Positions 1 to 5,423 of a stretch of 5,598 nt of DNA are shown piece by piece. The first letter of the stretch is position 1. The number at the start of each line of letters is the position of its first letter. The DNA is from an uncultured cyanobacterium (GTDB lineage: Bacteria > Cyanobacteriota > Cyanobacteriia > Phormidesmidales > Phormidesmidaceae). The translations under genes were made by a program, and so were the position numbers. The notes beneath the pieces are model-generated. The model worked only from the letters and a program-made list of their open reading frames with translations, did no database searches and was not told the origin of the DNA. The DNA lies in contig CALHGI010000028.1 of assembly GCA_938029995.1 (NCBI GenBank), positions 1-5,598 of the forward strand. The letters run 5' to 3'.

Positions 1-23
1 CAAACACTTTTTGCAACAGCCCC
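1..23 (-). mobile_element. Possible terminal inverted repeat of an IS6-family element lying to the left
   Basis: Read on the minus strand from position 23, the sequence is GGGGCTGTTGCAAA followed by a short A-rich tail. This fits the IS6-family (IS26, IS6100, IS257) terminal pattern GG-NN-CTGTTGCAAA at every fixed position. The outer end would be position 23, so the element body would lie outside the window to the left and positions 24-31 would be one copy of an 8-bp target duplication. Only one end is visible, no transposase is present, and a minus-strand open frame reads straight through the motif, so a chance match is a real alternative. Confidence 0.22.
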
Positions 24-131
24 TATATCCTGGAGATATGGACCAATCAAAAAGCAATCATAACCCAGGCAAAAGATGGTGGCCCCCAGAATTAGACCTC
101 TCCATCCTTTAAGACCAAACCGTTGGCCCAT
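1..131 (-). CDS. Possible N-terminal part of a small membrane protein, cut by the left window edge
   Basis: An open frame starts at the ATG at 131-129 and runs 43 codons without a stop off the left edge. It begins MGQRFGLKGW and continues with a hydrophobic stretch (LILGATIFCLG, then FLIGPYL), consistent with one membrane segment. An in-frame TAG at 156-158 makes this ATG the first possible ATG start. It lies 92 nt downstream of the VWA gene on the same strand, so it could be the next gene of that unit. No convincing ribosome binding site precedes it; the nearest purine run is a GGA about 12 nt away. I do not recognise a family. A stop-free run of this length can arise by chance. The reading also competes with a possible insertion-sequence end at positions 1-23, through which the frame passes uninterrupted. 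Confidence 0.3.
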   Translation of the reverse strand, partial: MGQRFGLKGWRGLILGATIFCLGYDCFLIGPYLQDIGAVAKSV

Positions 132-223
132 AGCGTGTGTATTCCAAAACGAGACCTATTCCATGGTTCCCATTAAGGATTAAATGACACGAAACGCCGC
201 TATCCTAGCCTCCTTATTTGTCC

Positions 224-868
224 CTAATCCTTCAACATATCCATCAGAAAACGAGTGGGCTCACTCGATAAAAATTGCTGAATCGGCTTGTGATCAACAA
301 TGTCAAACTTGGCTCCTTTTTGGCGCAAATTGTCATCTAGGGTGACCAAAAATCCTTTAGTAATATAGTCATTACCCACCTGCAACCAGCCAATGCCCAG
401 TTCGTCGTTATAATCCAACTTTTGAGAGGCCGCTACAATTTGCTTGGCAATGGCTAAGCGATCCGTTGGCTCATTATCGATCAGAATAATAATTATCTCG
501 CCGTTCTTAGGTTGTTGTCCGGTTGATTTCTCATCAAAATAACGATTCAGAACAGTTTCGAGCACGGGGGCTAAGGCCAGTTGTTCTGGCATGGGTGCTG
601 TTGCCATCAAGGACTCAAGATTCGCCTTATTCACATCTTGATGAACTTGAAACTCACCAGAATTGGCCCCTACTTGATATACCGTTAACCCATTGACCGC
701 TAATCGATGGCACTGGTCCGCCAGGCCTACAATATGGCCATGGGCCTGCTGCCACCGTTGATCAAACCCAGGCGTCATGCCTAGCCTACGCAGTTGGGTA
801 GGCGCGTAGATCAGCGTGTAGTTACGGTGATGTAATTGGGCAGGCAGTATAGTTGTCGTGTCTGCCAT
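224..868 (-). CDS. VWA-fold protein with a degenerate metal (MIDAS) site
   Basis: This 214-residue protein matches a short cytoplasmic cyanobacterial VWA family in length and order of elements: a first beta strand (NYTLI, 16-20), a middle block with VLETVLNRYF (102-111), a second core strand IIIILIDNEPTDR (125-137), an ELGIGWLQVG block (156-165) and an AKFDI ending (186-190). Relatives usually carry a DxSxS metal motif after the first strand; here the Asp position is Ala22 and the motif reads YAPTQL. The usual Thr of the second motif also appears lost (PEQLAL, 94-99), while Asp131 of the third is kept. It therefore probably binds partners without canonical MIDAS chemistry. No signal peptide or membrane segment is seen. 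The ATG is supported by GAGGAA 8 nt upstream; the stop is TAG. The gene is visibly AT-richer than miaB in places. VWA proteins of this kind occur in Ter-type gene sets; the exact role is unknown. Confidence 0.88.
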   Translation of the reverse strand: MADTTTILPAQLHHRNYTLIYAPTQLRRLGMTPGFDQRWQQAHGHIVGLADQCHRLAVNGLTVYQVGANSGEFQVHQDVNKANLESLMATAPMPEQLALAPVLETVLNRYFDEKSTGQQPKNGEIIIILIDNEPTDRLAIAKQIVAASQKLDYNDELGIGWLQVGNDYITKGFLVTLDDNLRQKGAKFDIVDHKPIQQFLSSEPTRFLMDMLKD

Positions 869-876
869 GGTCTAAA

Positions 877-882
877 TTCCTC
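877..882 (-). promoter_or_regulatory. Ribosome binding site of the VWA gene
   Basis: GAGGAA on the minus strand lies 8 nt before the ATG at 868-866. This is the best Shine-Dalgarno match and spacing among the genes in the window, and it supports the chosen start. Confidence 0.65.
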
Positions 883-890
883 AATCGCAA

Positions 891-902
891 CGATGATCAT
901 CG
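891..902. promoter_or_regulatory. Perfect 12-bp palindrome in the VWA leader
   Basis: CGATGATCATCG equals its own reverse complement. It sits 22 bp upstream of the VWA start codon, just outside the ribosome binding site. This suits a dimeric repressor operator or a small hairpin near the translation start. No specific regulator is recognised. Confidence 0.3.
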
Positions 903-925
903 ATTTCTAGGATGCCCTGCATTTA

Positions 926-943
926 GGTTCGTCATATCGAACC
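926..943. promoter_or_regulatory. Inverted repeat upstream of the VWA gene, candidate operator
   Basis: GGTTCG and CGAACC form perfect 6-bp arms around the 6-nt spacer TCATAT. The site lies 57-75 bp upstream of the VWA ATG, where an operator would be expected. No strong -35/-10 pair could be placed beside it, so its relation to a promoter is inferred from position only. Confidence 0.35.
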
Positions 944-1001
944 GCAATAACAAATATTGGCATGTATAGCCAGCTCAGGTTGTACAGGATCGCTAAAGGC
1001 G

Positions 1002-1165
1002 CTAGATGGCATCAACGGCGCCCAGGCGCTGAATGCAGGCAGCCGTTAGCGATGGCTCTGCCCCATATAGTCAATGTTCTGTAATACATTAGGCGCATTT
1101 TGCCCTTAGGCCCCCAGCAAGCTCAACCATGCCAACAGGTTACTAACATCTCCAATGCTCCACCG
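1002..1165 (-). pseudogene. Possible eroded coding remnant between the GNAT and VWA genes
   Basis: Reading leftward from the end of the GNAT gene, one minus frame gives protein-like text (SNLLAWLSLLGA), a TAA at 1106-1108, then GQNAPNVLQNIDYMG. A shift of frame at the GGGG run around 1061-1064 gives AEPSLTAACIQRLGAVDAI ending in TAG at 1002-1004. One stop plus one frameshift would join these into a product of about 50 residues. There is no recognisable family, the right part overlaps the GNAT 3' end, and no clear start exists. This is a low-confidence reading based on amino-acid texture. Confidence 0.18.
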
Positions 1166-1658
1166 TTAGCGCCCAACGTTCATGATCGCGCCATTGCCCA
1201 TTAATCTTCAAATATTGGCGTGAGAAACCTTCATTCGCAAACCCCAATCGCTTCACCAAATTAATCGAAGCGCTATTGGCGGGCTGAATATTCGCTTCAA
1301 TCCGATGCAACTTAAGCCGATTAAATGCATGGCTTAGGACCAAGGCCACCCCCTCTGTCATCAGCCCTTGCCCCGCATAGTCCACACTGCCGTAGTATCC
1401 CAGGTAAGCATTTTGAAAGCTCCCGTAGAAAATCTGGCTCAAGTTGGCCACCCCCACCAGACGATGATCCACGGCATGCCAAATCAGCATGCCTTCAAAG
1501 GGTTCAGTCTGGCAACGATGCACATAACGTTTACAGCCCTGTTCATCCAAGGCTGGCGAAACCCACGGATAGTAAAAGTCAACACTGCGCTGGTGTAAGT
1601 CCAGCAGGACTGACCAATCATCATCCGTAGGTGGGCGAATGTAGACACGCGGCAGCAT
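1143..1658 (-). CDS. GNAT-family N-acetyltransferase, RimJ/RimL type
   Basis: This 171-residue protein spans a single GNAT domain. It opens with the typical strand VYIRPPTDDDW (5-15). The acetyl-CoA-binding motif A region includes LGYYGSVDYAGQGLMTEG (86-103), followed by a helix ending in HAFNRLKLHRIEANI (110-124). Motif B is NSASINLVKRLGF (128-140), with a closing segment NGQWRDHERWAL (153-164). This layout is typical of RimJ/RimL-like enzymes that transfer acetyl from acetyl-CoA to protein N-terminal amines or small amines; the actual substrate cannot be read from sequence. The start lies 6 nt after the stop of the TerB-like gene and has only a weak ribosome site, so translation is probably coupled to that gene. 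The stop is TAG. Whether it modifies the neighbouring proteins, a ribosomal protein or a small molecule is unknown. Confidence 0.93.
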   Translation of the reverse strand: MLPRVYIRPPTDDDWSVLLDLHQRSVDFYYPWVSPALDEQGCKRYVHRCQTEPFEGMLIWHAVDHRLVGVANLSQIFYGSFQNAYLGYYGSVDYAGQGLMTEGVALVLSHAFNRLKLHRIEANIQPANSASINLVKRLGFANEGFSRQYLKINGQWRDHERWALTVEHWRC

Positions 1659-1664
1659 GACCGC

Positions 1665-2066
1665 TTACAGTGCCAAGGCCTTTTTTACATCGTCCATAAA
1701 TGTCGACTCGGGCTGGGCCACGCCGTCACTGGCTAAAAGCTCCTGCAACGCATCCATGGCCGTTTGCTTAAAGTCGCCGTCGCCTAGACGCTGGGCAATA
1801 TCCTGTAAAAAATCTCCACGCTTGTTGGCATCATTCGTTGCGGTACGCACCTTGGGGATCACTCGCTGCAAATAGCTACTAAGGGAAATGCCTGATTCCC
1901 AGGACAGTTTGTCCAATTCTTCATTTAAGAAGTCTTGCTCATCAATGGATAGTTTAGAGTCTGAGTACATTCCCAAAAGACATAGATCTACCATGGCCTC
2001 CCGTTGGGTTTGGTTAACACCGCTGGGCTGCTGGTTAAATATCTTTTGAAACAAAGCTTGGTGCAT
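1665..2066 (-). CDS. TerB-like (tellurite-resistance TerB fold) protein
   Basis: A 133-residue, largely helical acidic protein. Two segments resemble the repeated TerB signature in which an acidic residue follows a small helix and precedes a Pro/Ser-x-Glu turn. Counting from the ATG, these are LLGMYSDSKLSIDEQDFL (30-47) and LLASDGVAQPEST (110-122). TerB-fold proteins are cytoplasmic, often metal-binding, and are linked to Ter stress and phage-defence gene sets, but many free-standing versions have no known role. The start is set at ATG 2066: GGAG lies 6 nt before it, but only 3 nt before the adjoining GTG at 2069, which would add one Met. No membrane segment is seen. It is followed after 6 nt by the GNAT gene and has a candidate promoter of its own. 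Assignment rests on motif pattern, not alignment. Confidence 0.82.
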   Translation of the reverse strand: MHQALFQKIFNQQPSGVNQTQREAMVDLCLLGMYSDSKLSIDEQDFLNEELDKLSWESGISLSSYLQRVIPKVRTATNDANKRGDFLQDIAQRLGDGDFKQTAMDALQELLASDGVAQPESTFMDDVKKALAL

Positions 2067-2072
2067 CACTTT

Positions 2073-2076
2073 CTCC
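2073..2076 (-). promoter_or_regulatory. Ribosome binding site deciding the start of the TerB-like gene
   Basis: GGAG on the minus strand is 6 nt from the ATG at 2066-2064 and 3 nt from the overlapping GTG at 2069-2067. The spacing favours the ATG. Confidence 0.5.
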
Positions 2077-2092
2077 GCAATTCCAAAAATTA

Positions 2093-2122
2093 ATTGTAGC
2101 GGGACAGACGGGGGTTAGTCCG
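2093..2122 (-). promoter_or_regulatory. Candidate promoter of the TerB-like/GNAT pair
   Basis: The minus strand has TACAAT at 2098-2093, five of six bases matching the sigma-70 -10 consensus. It lies about 26 nt upstream of the ATG, in a locally AT-rich patch. The -35 is poor: CGGACT at 2122-2117, which keeps only the GAC core, with an 18-nt spacer. It would allow expression of this pair independently of miaB. Confidence 0.35.
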
Positions 2123-2185
2123 GCGCCCAGATGGGGGATACAAGGGCAGGTTTACTCATTTCGGCATGGCACCCTGACTTGGGTG

Positions 2186-2206
2186 GGTGGGACAGTCTAC
2201 CCCACC
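2186..2206 (-). other. GC-rich stem-loop at the end of miaB
   Basis: GGTGGG and CCCACC form a 6-bp stem around a 9-nt loop that contains the miaB stop codon. No T-run follows on the minus strand, so it does not qualify as a typical intrinsic terminator. It may protect the transcript 3' end or cause pausing. Confidence 0.25.
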
Positions 2207-3549
2207 ACTAACGCCTCAACCCGCTCACCCGTTAGGCTAAAGGGACGGATTTCAGTGATTTTGACATCGACAATTTTGCCCTTGAGTTCGTGGATGTCGC
2301 CGGGGAAAAACGTCAGCCGGTTAGTGCGGGTACGGCCCATCACCTGCTGGGAATCCTTGGGGCTCACCGCTTCTACCATGACGGATTCGACACGGTTGAG
2401 ATAGCGTTGGGAGCGTTCGGCCGCCTGAACCGAGACGAGATGGTTAATGCGCTGCAGGCGATCTTTCTTGGTGGCTTCGTCCAGCTGACTATCCCACAGG
2501 GCAGCGGGGGTATTGGGCCGGGGGGAATAGGCGGCGGTGTTGAGCATGTCAAACCGGATGTCCTCTATCAGCTGGAGGGTGTTTTGAAACTGGGCTTCAG
2601 TTTCCCCCGGAAAGCCGACAATGGCATCCCCACTAATGGAGGCATCGGGCACATAATGCCGCACCGTATCGATAATGCGGCGATATTTTTCATGGGTGTA
2701 GCCCCGGGCCATGGCCTTGAGCACATCGTTATCACCGGACTGGAAGGGAATGTGGAAATGCTCACAGACTTTGGGCAATTCGGCACAGGCTTTGATCAGG
2801 CGCTCTGTAAAGTAGCGAGGGTGGCTGGTGGCAAAGCGAATCCGCTCAATACCGGGAACATCGTGGACGTAGTAGAGCAGATCGGTGAGGGTATGCTGGC
2901 GACGACCCTCAGCGGTAATACCGGGTAAATCACGGCCGTAGGCATCAATGTTTTGCCCCAACAGAGTTACTTCCGTATAGCCCTGCTGGCCCAATTGCTC
3001 CATTTCAGCCCGAATGGCCTCAGGCATACGGGACTGTTCGACACCGCGCACCCCTGGAACGACACAGTAGGTGCAACGCTCATTACAGCCGTAGATTACG
3101 TTCACCCAAGCCGAGATTTTGCTATCGCGGCGGGGTTTGGTGATGTCTTCCATGATGTAGACCGGGTCGGTGGCCACCACCTGGTTGCCGTCAAATACTT
3201 GCTCTAGAAGGTCTCCCAAGCGGTTGGCATGCTGTGGCCCCATGACTAAATCGAGTTCCGGCACCCGGCGGAGCAGGGCTTCACCCTCTTGCTGGGCCAC
3301 ACAGCCTGCCACCACCAGCGTTAGGTCAGGCTTGGTTTGTTTGCGTCGGGTTTGTTTGCCGAGGTAGGAATAGACTTTTTGCTCAGCGTGGTCACGAATG
3401 GTACAGGTGTTGTAGACCACCAAGTCGGCGGCGAAGGGGTCGTCAATCCAGGTCATGCCCATATTGTCGAGGATGCCCGCCATCCGCTCAGAGTCGGCGT
3501 TGTTCATTTGGCAACCAAACGTGGTGATGTGGTAACGACGATTATCCAT
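2197..3549 (-). CDS. miaB: tRNA-2-methylthio-N6-dimethylallyladenosine synthase MiaB
   Basis: A 450-residue radical SAM methylthiotransferase. It adds a methylthio group at C2 of i6A37 in tRNAs reading UNN codons, giving ms2i6A37, after MiaA has prenylated the base. The N-terminal UPF0004 domain has [11 protein letters not shown] (6-16) and the three auxiliary-cluster cysteines C13, C49 and C83. The radical SAM triad is C155, C159 and C162 in [17 protein letters not shown] (153-169). Further family motifs are [10 protein letters not shown] (196-205) and [13 protein letters not shown] (305-317). A C-terminal TRAM RNA-binding domain covers about 380-447. Length is normal and no key residue is missing. 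The CTYCVVPxxRG sequence and the QNIDAYG motif fit MiaB better than MtaB or RimO. The upstream ribosome site is modest (AGG about 6 nt before the ATG). The cofactors are two 4Fe-4S clusters, and the enzyme acts in the cytoplasm. Confidence 0.97.
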   Translation of the reverse strand: MDNRRYHITTFGCQMNNADSERMAGILDNMGMTWIDDPFAADLVVYNTCTIRDHAEQKVYSYLGKQTRRKQTKPDLTLVVAGCVAQQEGEALLRRVPELDLVMGPQHANRLGDLLEQVFDGNQVVATDPVYIMEDITKPRRDSKISAWVNVIYGCNERCTYCVVPGVRGVEQSRMPEAIRAEMEQLGQQGYTEVTLLGQNIDAYGRDLPGITAEGRRQHTLTDLLYYVHDVPGIERIRFATSHPRYFTERLIKACAELPKVCEHFHIPFQSGDNDVLKAMARGYTHEKYRRIIDTVRHYVPDASISGDAIVGFPGETEAQFQNTLQLIEDIRFDMLNTAAYSPRPNTPAALWDSQLDEATKKDRLQRINHLVSVQAAERSQRYLNRVESVMVEAVSPKDSQQVMGRTRTNRLTFFPGDIHELKGKIVDVKITEIRPFSLTGERVEALVVG

Positions 3550-3581
3550 GGGAGCCTATACCTTTAAGCCTGACACAACCA

Positions 3582-3599
3582 TACTAAGCAGTACTAAGC
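3582..3599 (-). repeat. Tandem GCTTAGT repeats upstream of miaB
   Basis: On the minus strand GCTTAGTA occurs twice with a 10-bp period (3599-3592 and 3589-3582), 33-50 bp before the miaB ATG. A third GCTTAGT is at 3698-3692, just after the ggt stop. Ten-base-pair phasing would put two copies on the same DNA face, as in some activator sites. No regulator is recognised. Confidence 0.3.
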
Positions 3600-3613
3600 C
3601 ATGGCGTTGCTGA

Positions 3614-3638
3614 TCCTCAGAATGGTTTTATCTGAGAA
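3614..3638 (-). other. Stem-loop in the ggt-miaB gap
   Basis: CTCAG and CTGAG pair around an 11-nt loop. On the transcribed minus strand the stem extends to 7 bp with one G-U pair. It is not followed by a U-run, so it is only a weak candidate for the end of the ggt transcript. Confidence 0.22.
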
Positions 3639-3704
3639 GCCCTGATCTATGGCACCATCACCCGACCGGTGCATTTCCTCAATCGGCAACGACTAAGCAG
3701 TTAT

Positions 3705-5258
3705 TTATTGTGCCACAGCAACAGCGCCTCTGCGGCGGCTATCTCCCGCCCCGTGCAGGATGCCATTTTCATCGAGGCCCACGGCGTGGACCCCTCCGAA
3801 GAACATGTTCTGGGCCTGCCACCACACTGGATTAGCGCTGCCCATGATTTGTCCTAGGGCGGCTTGGTCAAATCCTGGCTCTAGGTGAAAGACATCATTT
3901 TCCCAATGGATGCGAGGGGCCGCCACTGCGGCTTCTAGGGACATGTCAAAGTCTACTAGGTTAGAAATCACTTGCAGAATGGCGGTGCGAATGCGGTTGG
4001 AACCGCCGGACCCCAGCACCAGGTAGGGGCGACCGTCCCGCAGCACCATGGTGGGGGCCATCATGGATGACATGCGCTGGTTAGGGGTCCACTGGTGGAA
4101 CCCGTGGGGGTTGAGGTCCTCTTCCCCCAGCATGTTGTTCACCATGATGCCGGTGCCGGGGATGACATAGGAGGAGCCTTCGCCGTTGGAGGTGGTGACA
4201 CTGGCGGCATTGCCGTCGTCGTCAATGACGCTGAGGTGGGTGGTGCTACCGAGTTTATTGGCGATTTGTGTCGCTGATGCCAGGGCTGCGATCTCAGCCT
4301 CTAACCCTTGACGATAGGGCCCCAAATGGGCCGCCGACAAAAACTCCTCCGCCACACAGGGCTGATGAATCCGAGCATCATAGCCATCGCGACGGGCCAT
4401 ATTGGTAAACCGCATCGCCTGACTCAGGGCCAACAGATGCCCAGGACTGCCGTGAGCCGTTAGATCACAGTCCGTCAGCAAGGCCAGTGAGCAGGCAATC
4501 AGGCCACCCCCAGCGCTGGGGGGCGGGTTCGTCAGCAGCTGGGTGCCTTGGTAGTCAAGGCACAGGGGCTGACGCTCAATGATCCGATAGTTAGCAAAGT
4601 CCGCAGCGGTGAGATACCCCCCTTGGGTCTGGGTGATCTGGGCGGCCATATCCTGCCAAAAGGCCTCTTCTCCCTGGCTGACCAACCGCTCTAGAGCATC
4701 GGCAAAGTCTGGCATGAACAACCGGTCTCCCGCCTGCAAAAGCTCACCTGTCGGGGCATAGATTGCGCGTGAGCCCGCCGTTGCCAACAGAATTGGCTTG
4801 AGCAATCCATAGACATAGGCAAAAAAATCATTCACCACGACACCCTGGCGGGCAAGTGCGATCGCAGGTTCCACCACCCGAGCCAAGGGCAGGCGTCCCA
4901 GGTTGCGATGCACATGCACCAGCCCCTTAAACACCCCCGGCACCGCCATCGCCCCCAAACCAACGTGAAACTCCTGCACCGCATCGCCAAAGTCAGCATA
5001 GATAGGATAAAAATCCAACGGATGGGCCAGCTTCTTACTAGCCGGCGTCTGGCTAAAAAAATCAAACAAGACAGGTTTACCCACCTCCGTGTGGGCCAAC
5101 AAAAAACCGCCCCCCGCCAAGGATGTCAGCACCGACTCCGCCACACAGGAGGCCAGCACCCCCGCCACTGCCGCATCAAAGGCATTGCCCCCCTGGGACA
5201 GCATCGCTACAGCCGCCGCTGCCGTCTGTTTATGACCCGCCGCAACGACTCCACCCAT
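3705..5258 (-). CDS. Gamma-glutamyltransferase-family Ntn hydrolase
   Basis: A 517-residue protein covering the whole GGT fold, a self-cleaving Ntn hydrolase. The N-terminal block is VVAAGHKQTA and GGNAFDAAVAG (23-33). The processing site is GSTTHLSVID (337-346): cleavage before Thr339 would give a large chain of 338 and a small chain of 179 residues, with Thr339 as nucleophile. Other sites are kept: T355-T356 and N358, SS397-398, and the oxyanion loop GSGGS (416-420). The arginine that binds the glutamyl carboxylate in classic GGTs (in an RExxP-type motif) is replaced: the segment reads DFFSQTP (66-72). Substrate preference may therefore differ from glutathione, and so no gene symbol is given. 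No signal peptide is encoded in this frame; a TGA lies two codons upstream, making this ATG the first possible start. The transcript probably ends in the 155-bp gap before miaB. Confidence 0.92.
   Translation of the reverse strand: MGGVVAAGHKQTAAAAVAMLSQGGNAFDAAVAGVLASCVAESVLTSLAGGGFLLAHTEVGKPVLFDFFSQTPASKKLAHPLDFYPIYADFGDAVQEFHVGLGAMAVPGVFKGLVHVHRNLGRLPLARVVEPAIALARQGVVVNDFFAYVYGLLKPILLATAGSRAIYAPTGELLQAGDRLFMPDFADALERLVSQGEEAFWQDMAAQITQTQGGYLTAADFANYRIIERQPLCLDYQGTQLLTNPPPSAGGGLIACSLALLTDCDLTAHGSPGHLLALSQAMRFTNMARRDGYDARIHQPCVAEEFLSAAHLGPYRQGLEAEIAALASATQIANKLGSTTHLSVIDDDGNAASVTTSNGEGSSYVIPGTGIMVNNMLGEEDLNPHGFHQWTPNQRMSSMMAPTMVLRDGRPYLVLGSGGSNRIRTAILQVISNLVDFDMSLEAAVAAPRIHWENDVFHLEPGFDQAALGQIMGSANPVWWQAQNMFFGGVHAVGLDENGILHGAGDSRRRGAVAVAQ
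4858..4865. repeat. HIP1 octamer GCGATCGC
   Basis: A perfect copy of the highly iterated palindrome found throughout many cyanobacterial genomes, here inside the GGT-family gene. It is the only full copy seen in the window and supports a cyanobacterial origin, though one copy could be chance. Confidence 0.7.
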
Positions 5259-5264
5259 GACATT

Positions 5265-5372
5265 TCACCCACTCACATCGATCGCCAACGTACCAGAAAT
5301 TGCCATCCCCATTCCCATCATGCCAATACACAAAAAGCCGAGCCAGGGCAAAGAGTTAACCAAAGTTTTCAA
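5265..5372 (-). CDS. Possible 35-residue hydrophobic peptide, or detached signal peptide, before ggt
   Basis: A frame starting with TTG at 5372-5370 gives a Lys at position 2, a long hydrophobic core (LPWLGFLCIG, then MMGMGMAISG) and a TLA-like ending before IDVSG, stopping at TGA 5267-5265. The profile is that of a signal peptide or a single membrane helix, rich in Met and Gly. It is in the same frame as the GGT-family gene and ends 6 nt before its ATG. An in-frame TAA at 5378-5376 bounds it upstream. The start codon is weak and its ribosome site poor (AAG about 7 nt away); ATGs at 5321 and 5318 are alternatives. It could be a real micropeptide, a relic of an exported GGT form, or chance. 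No family is recognised. Confidence 0.25.
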   Translation of the reverse strand: MKTLVNSLPWLGFLCIGMMGMGMAISGTLAIDVSG

Positions 5373-5423
5373 TCTTTACTTAACTTCTATAAATTCTGTT
5401 GTAATGCCTCGGCATAACATCTC

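Noticed and set aside
24..40. Small inverted repeat ATATC/GATAT next to the possible IS end
   Set aside because: Five A/T-rich base pairs with a 5-nt loop are too weak and common to interpret.
38..112. A 24-codon plus-strand frame with WWPPELDLSIL, resembling the N-terminal WWPxxLxLxIL of catalase-peroxidase KatG
   Set aside because: Only about 11 residues agree, the frame stops at once, and the next residues do not continue the family convincingly even with a frameshift. The overlapping minus frame is at least as good.
209..215. Perfect AAGGAGG on the minus strand just after the VWA stop
   Set aside because: No start codon lies at a usable distance; the next ATG on this strand is far downstream.
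2290..2928. Long plus-strand open frame of 212 codons opposite miaB
   Set aside because: It is antisense to a complete, motif-rich miaB and has no recognisable domain; it is a shadow of biased codon use.
5366..5393. TTTTCA-16 nt-TATAAA promoter-like pair on the plus strand
   Set aside because: No plus-strand gene follows within the window, and such matches are frequent in AT-rich DNA.
4908..5417. Plus-strand open frame of 169 codons opposite the start of ggt
   Set aside because: It overlaps the conserved N-terminal part of the GGT-family gene and has low-complexity basic and His-rich text typical of a shadow frame.
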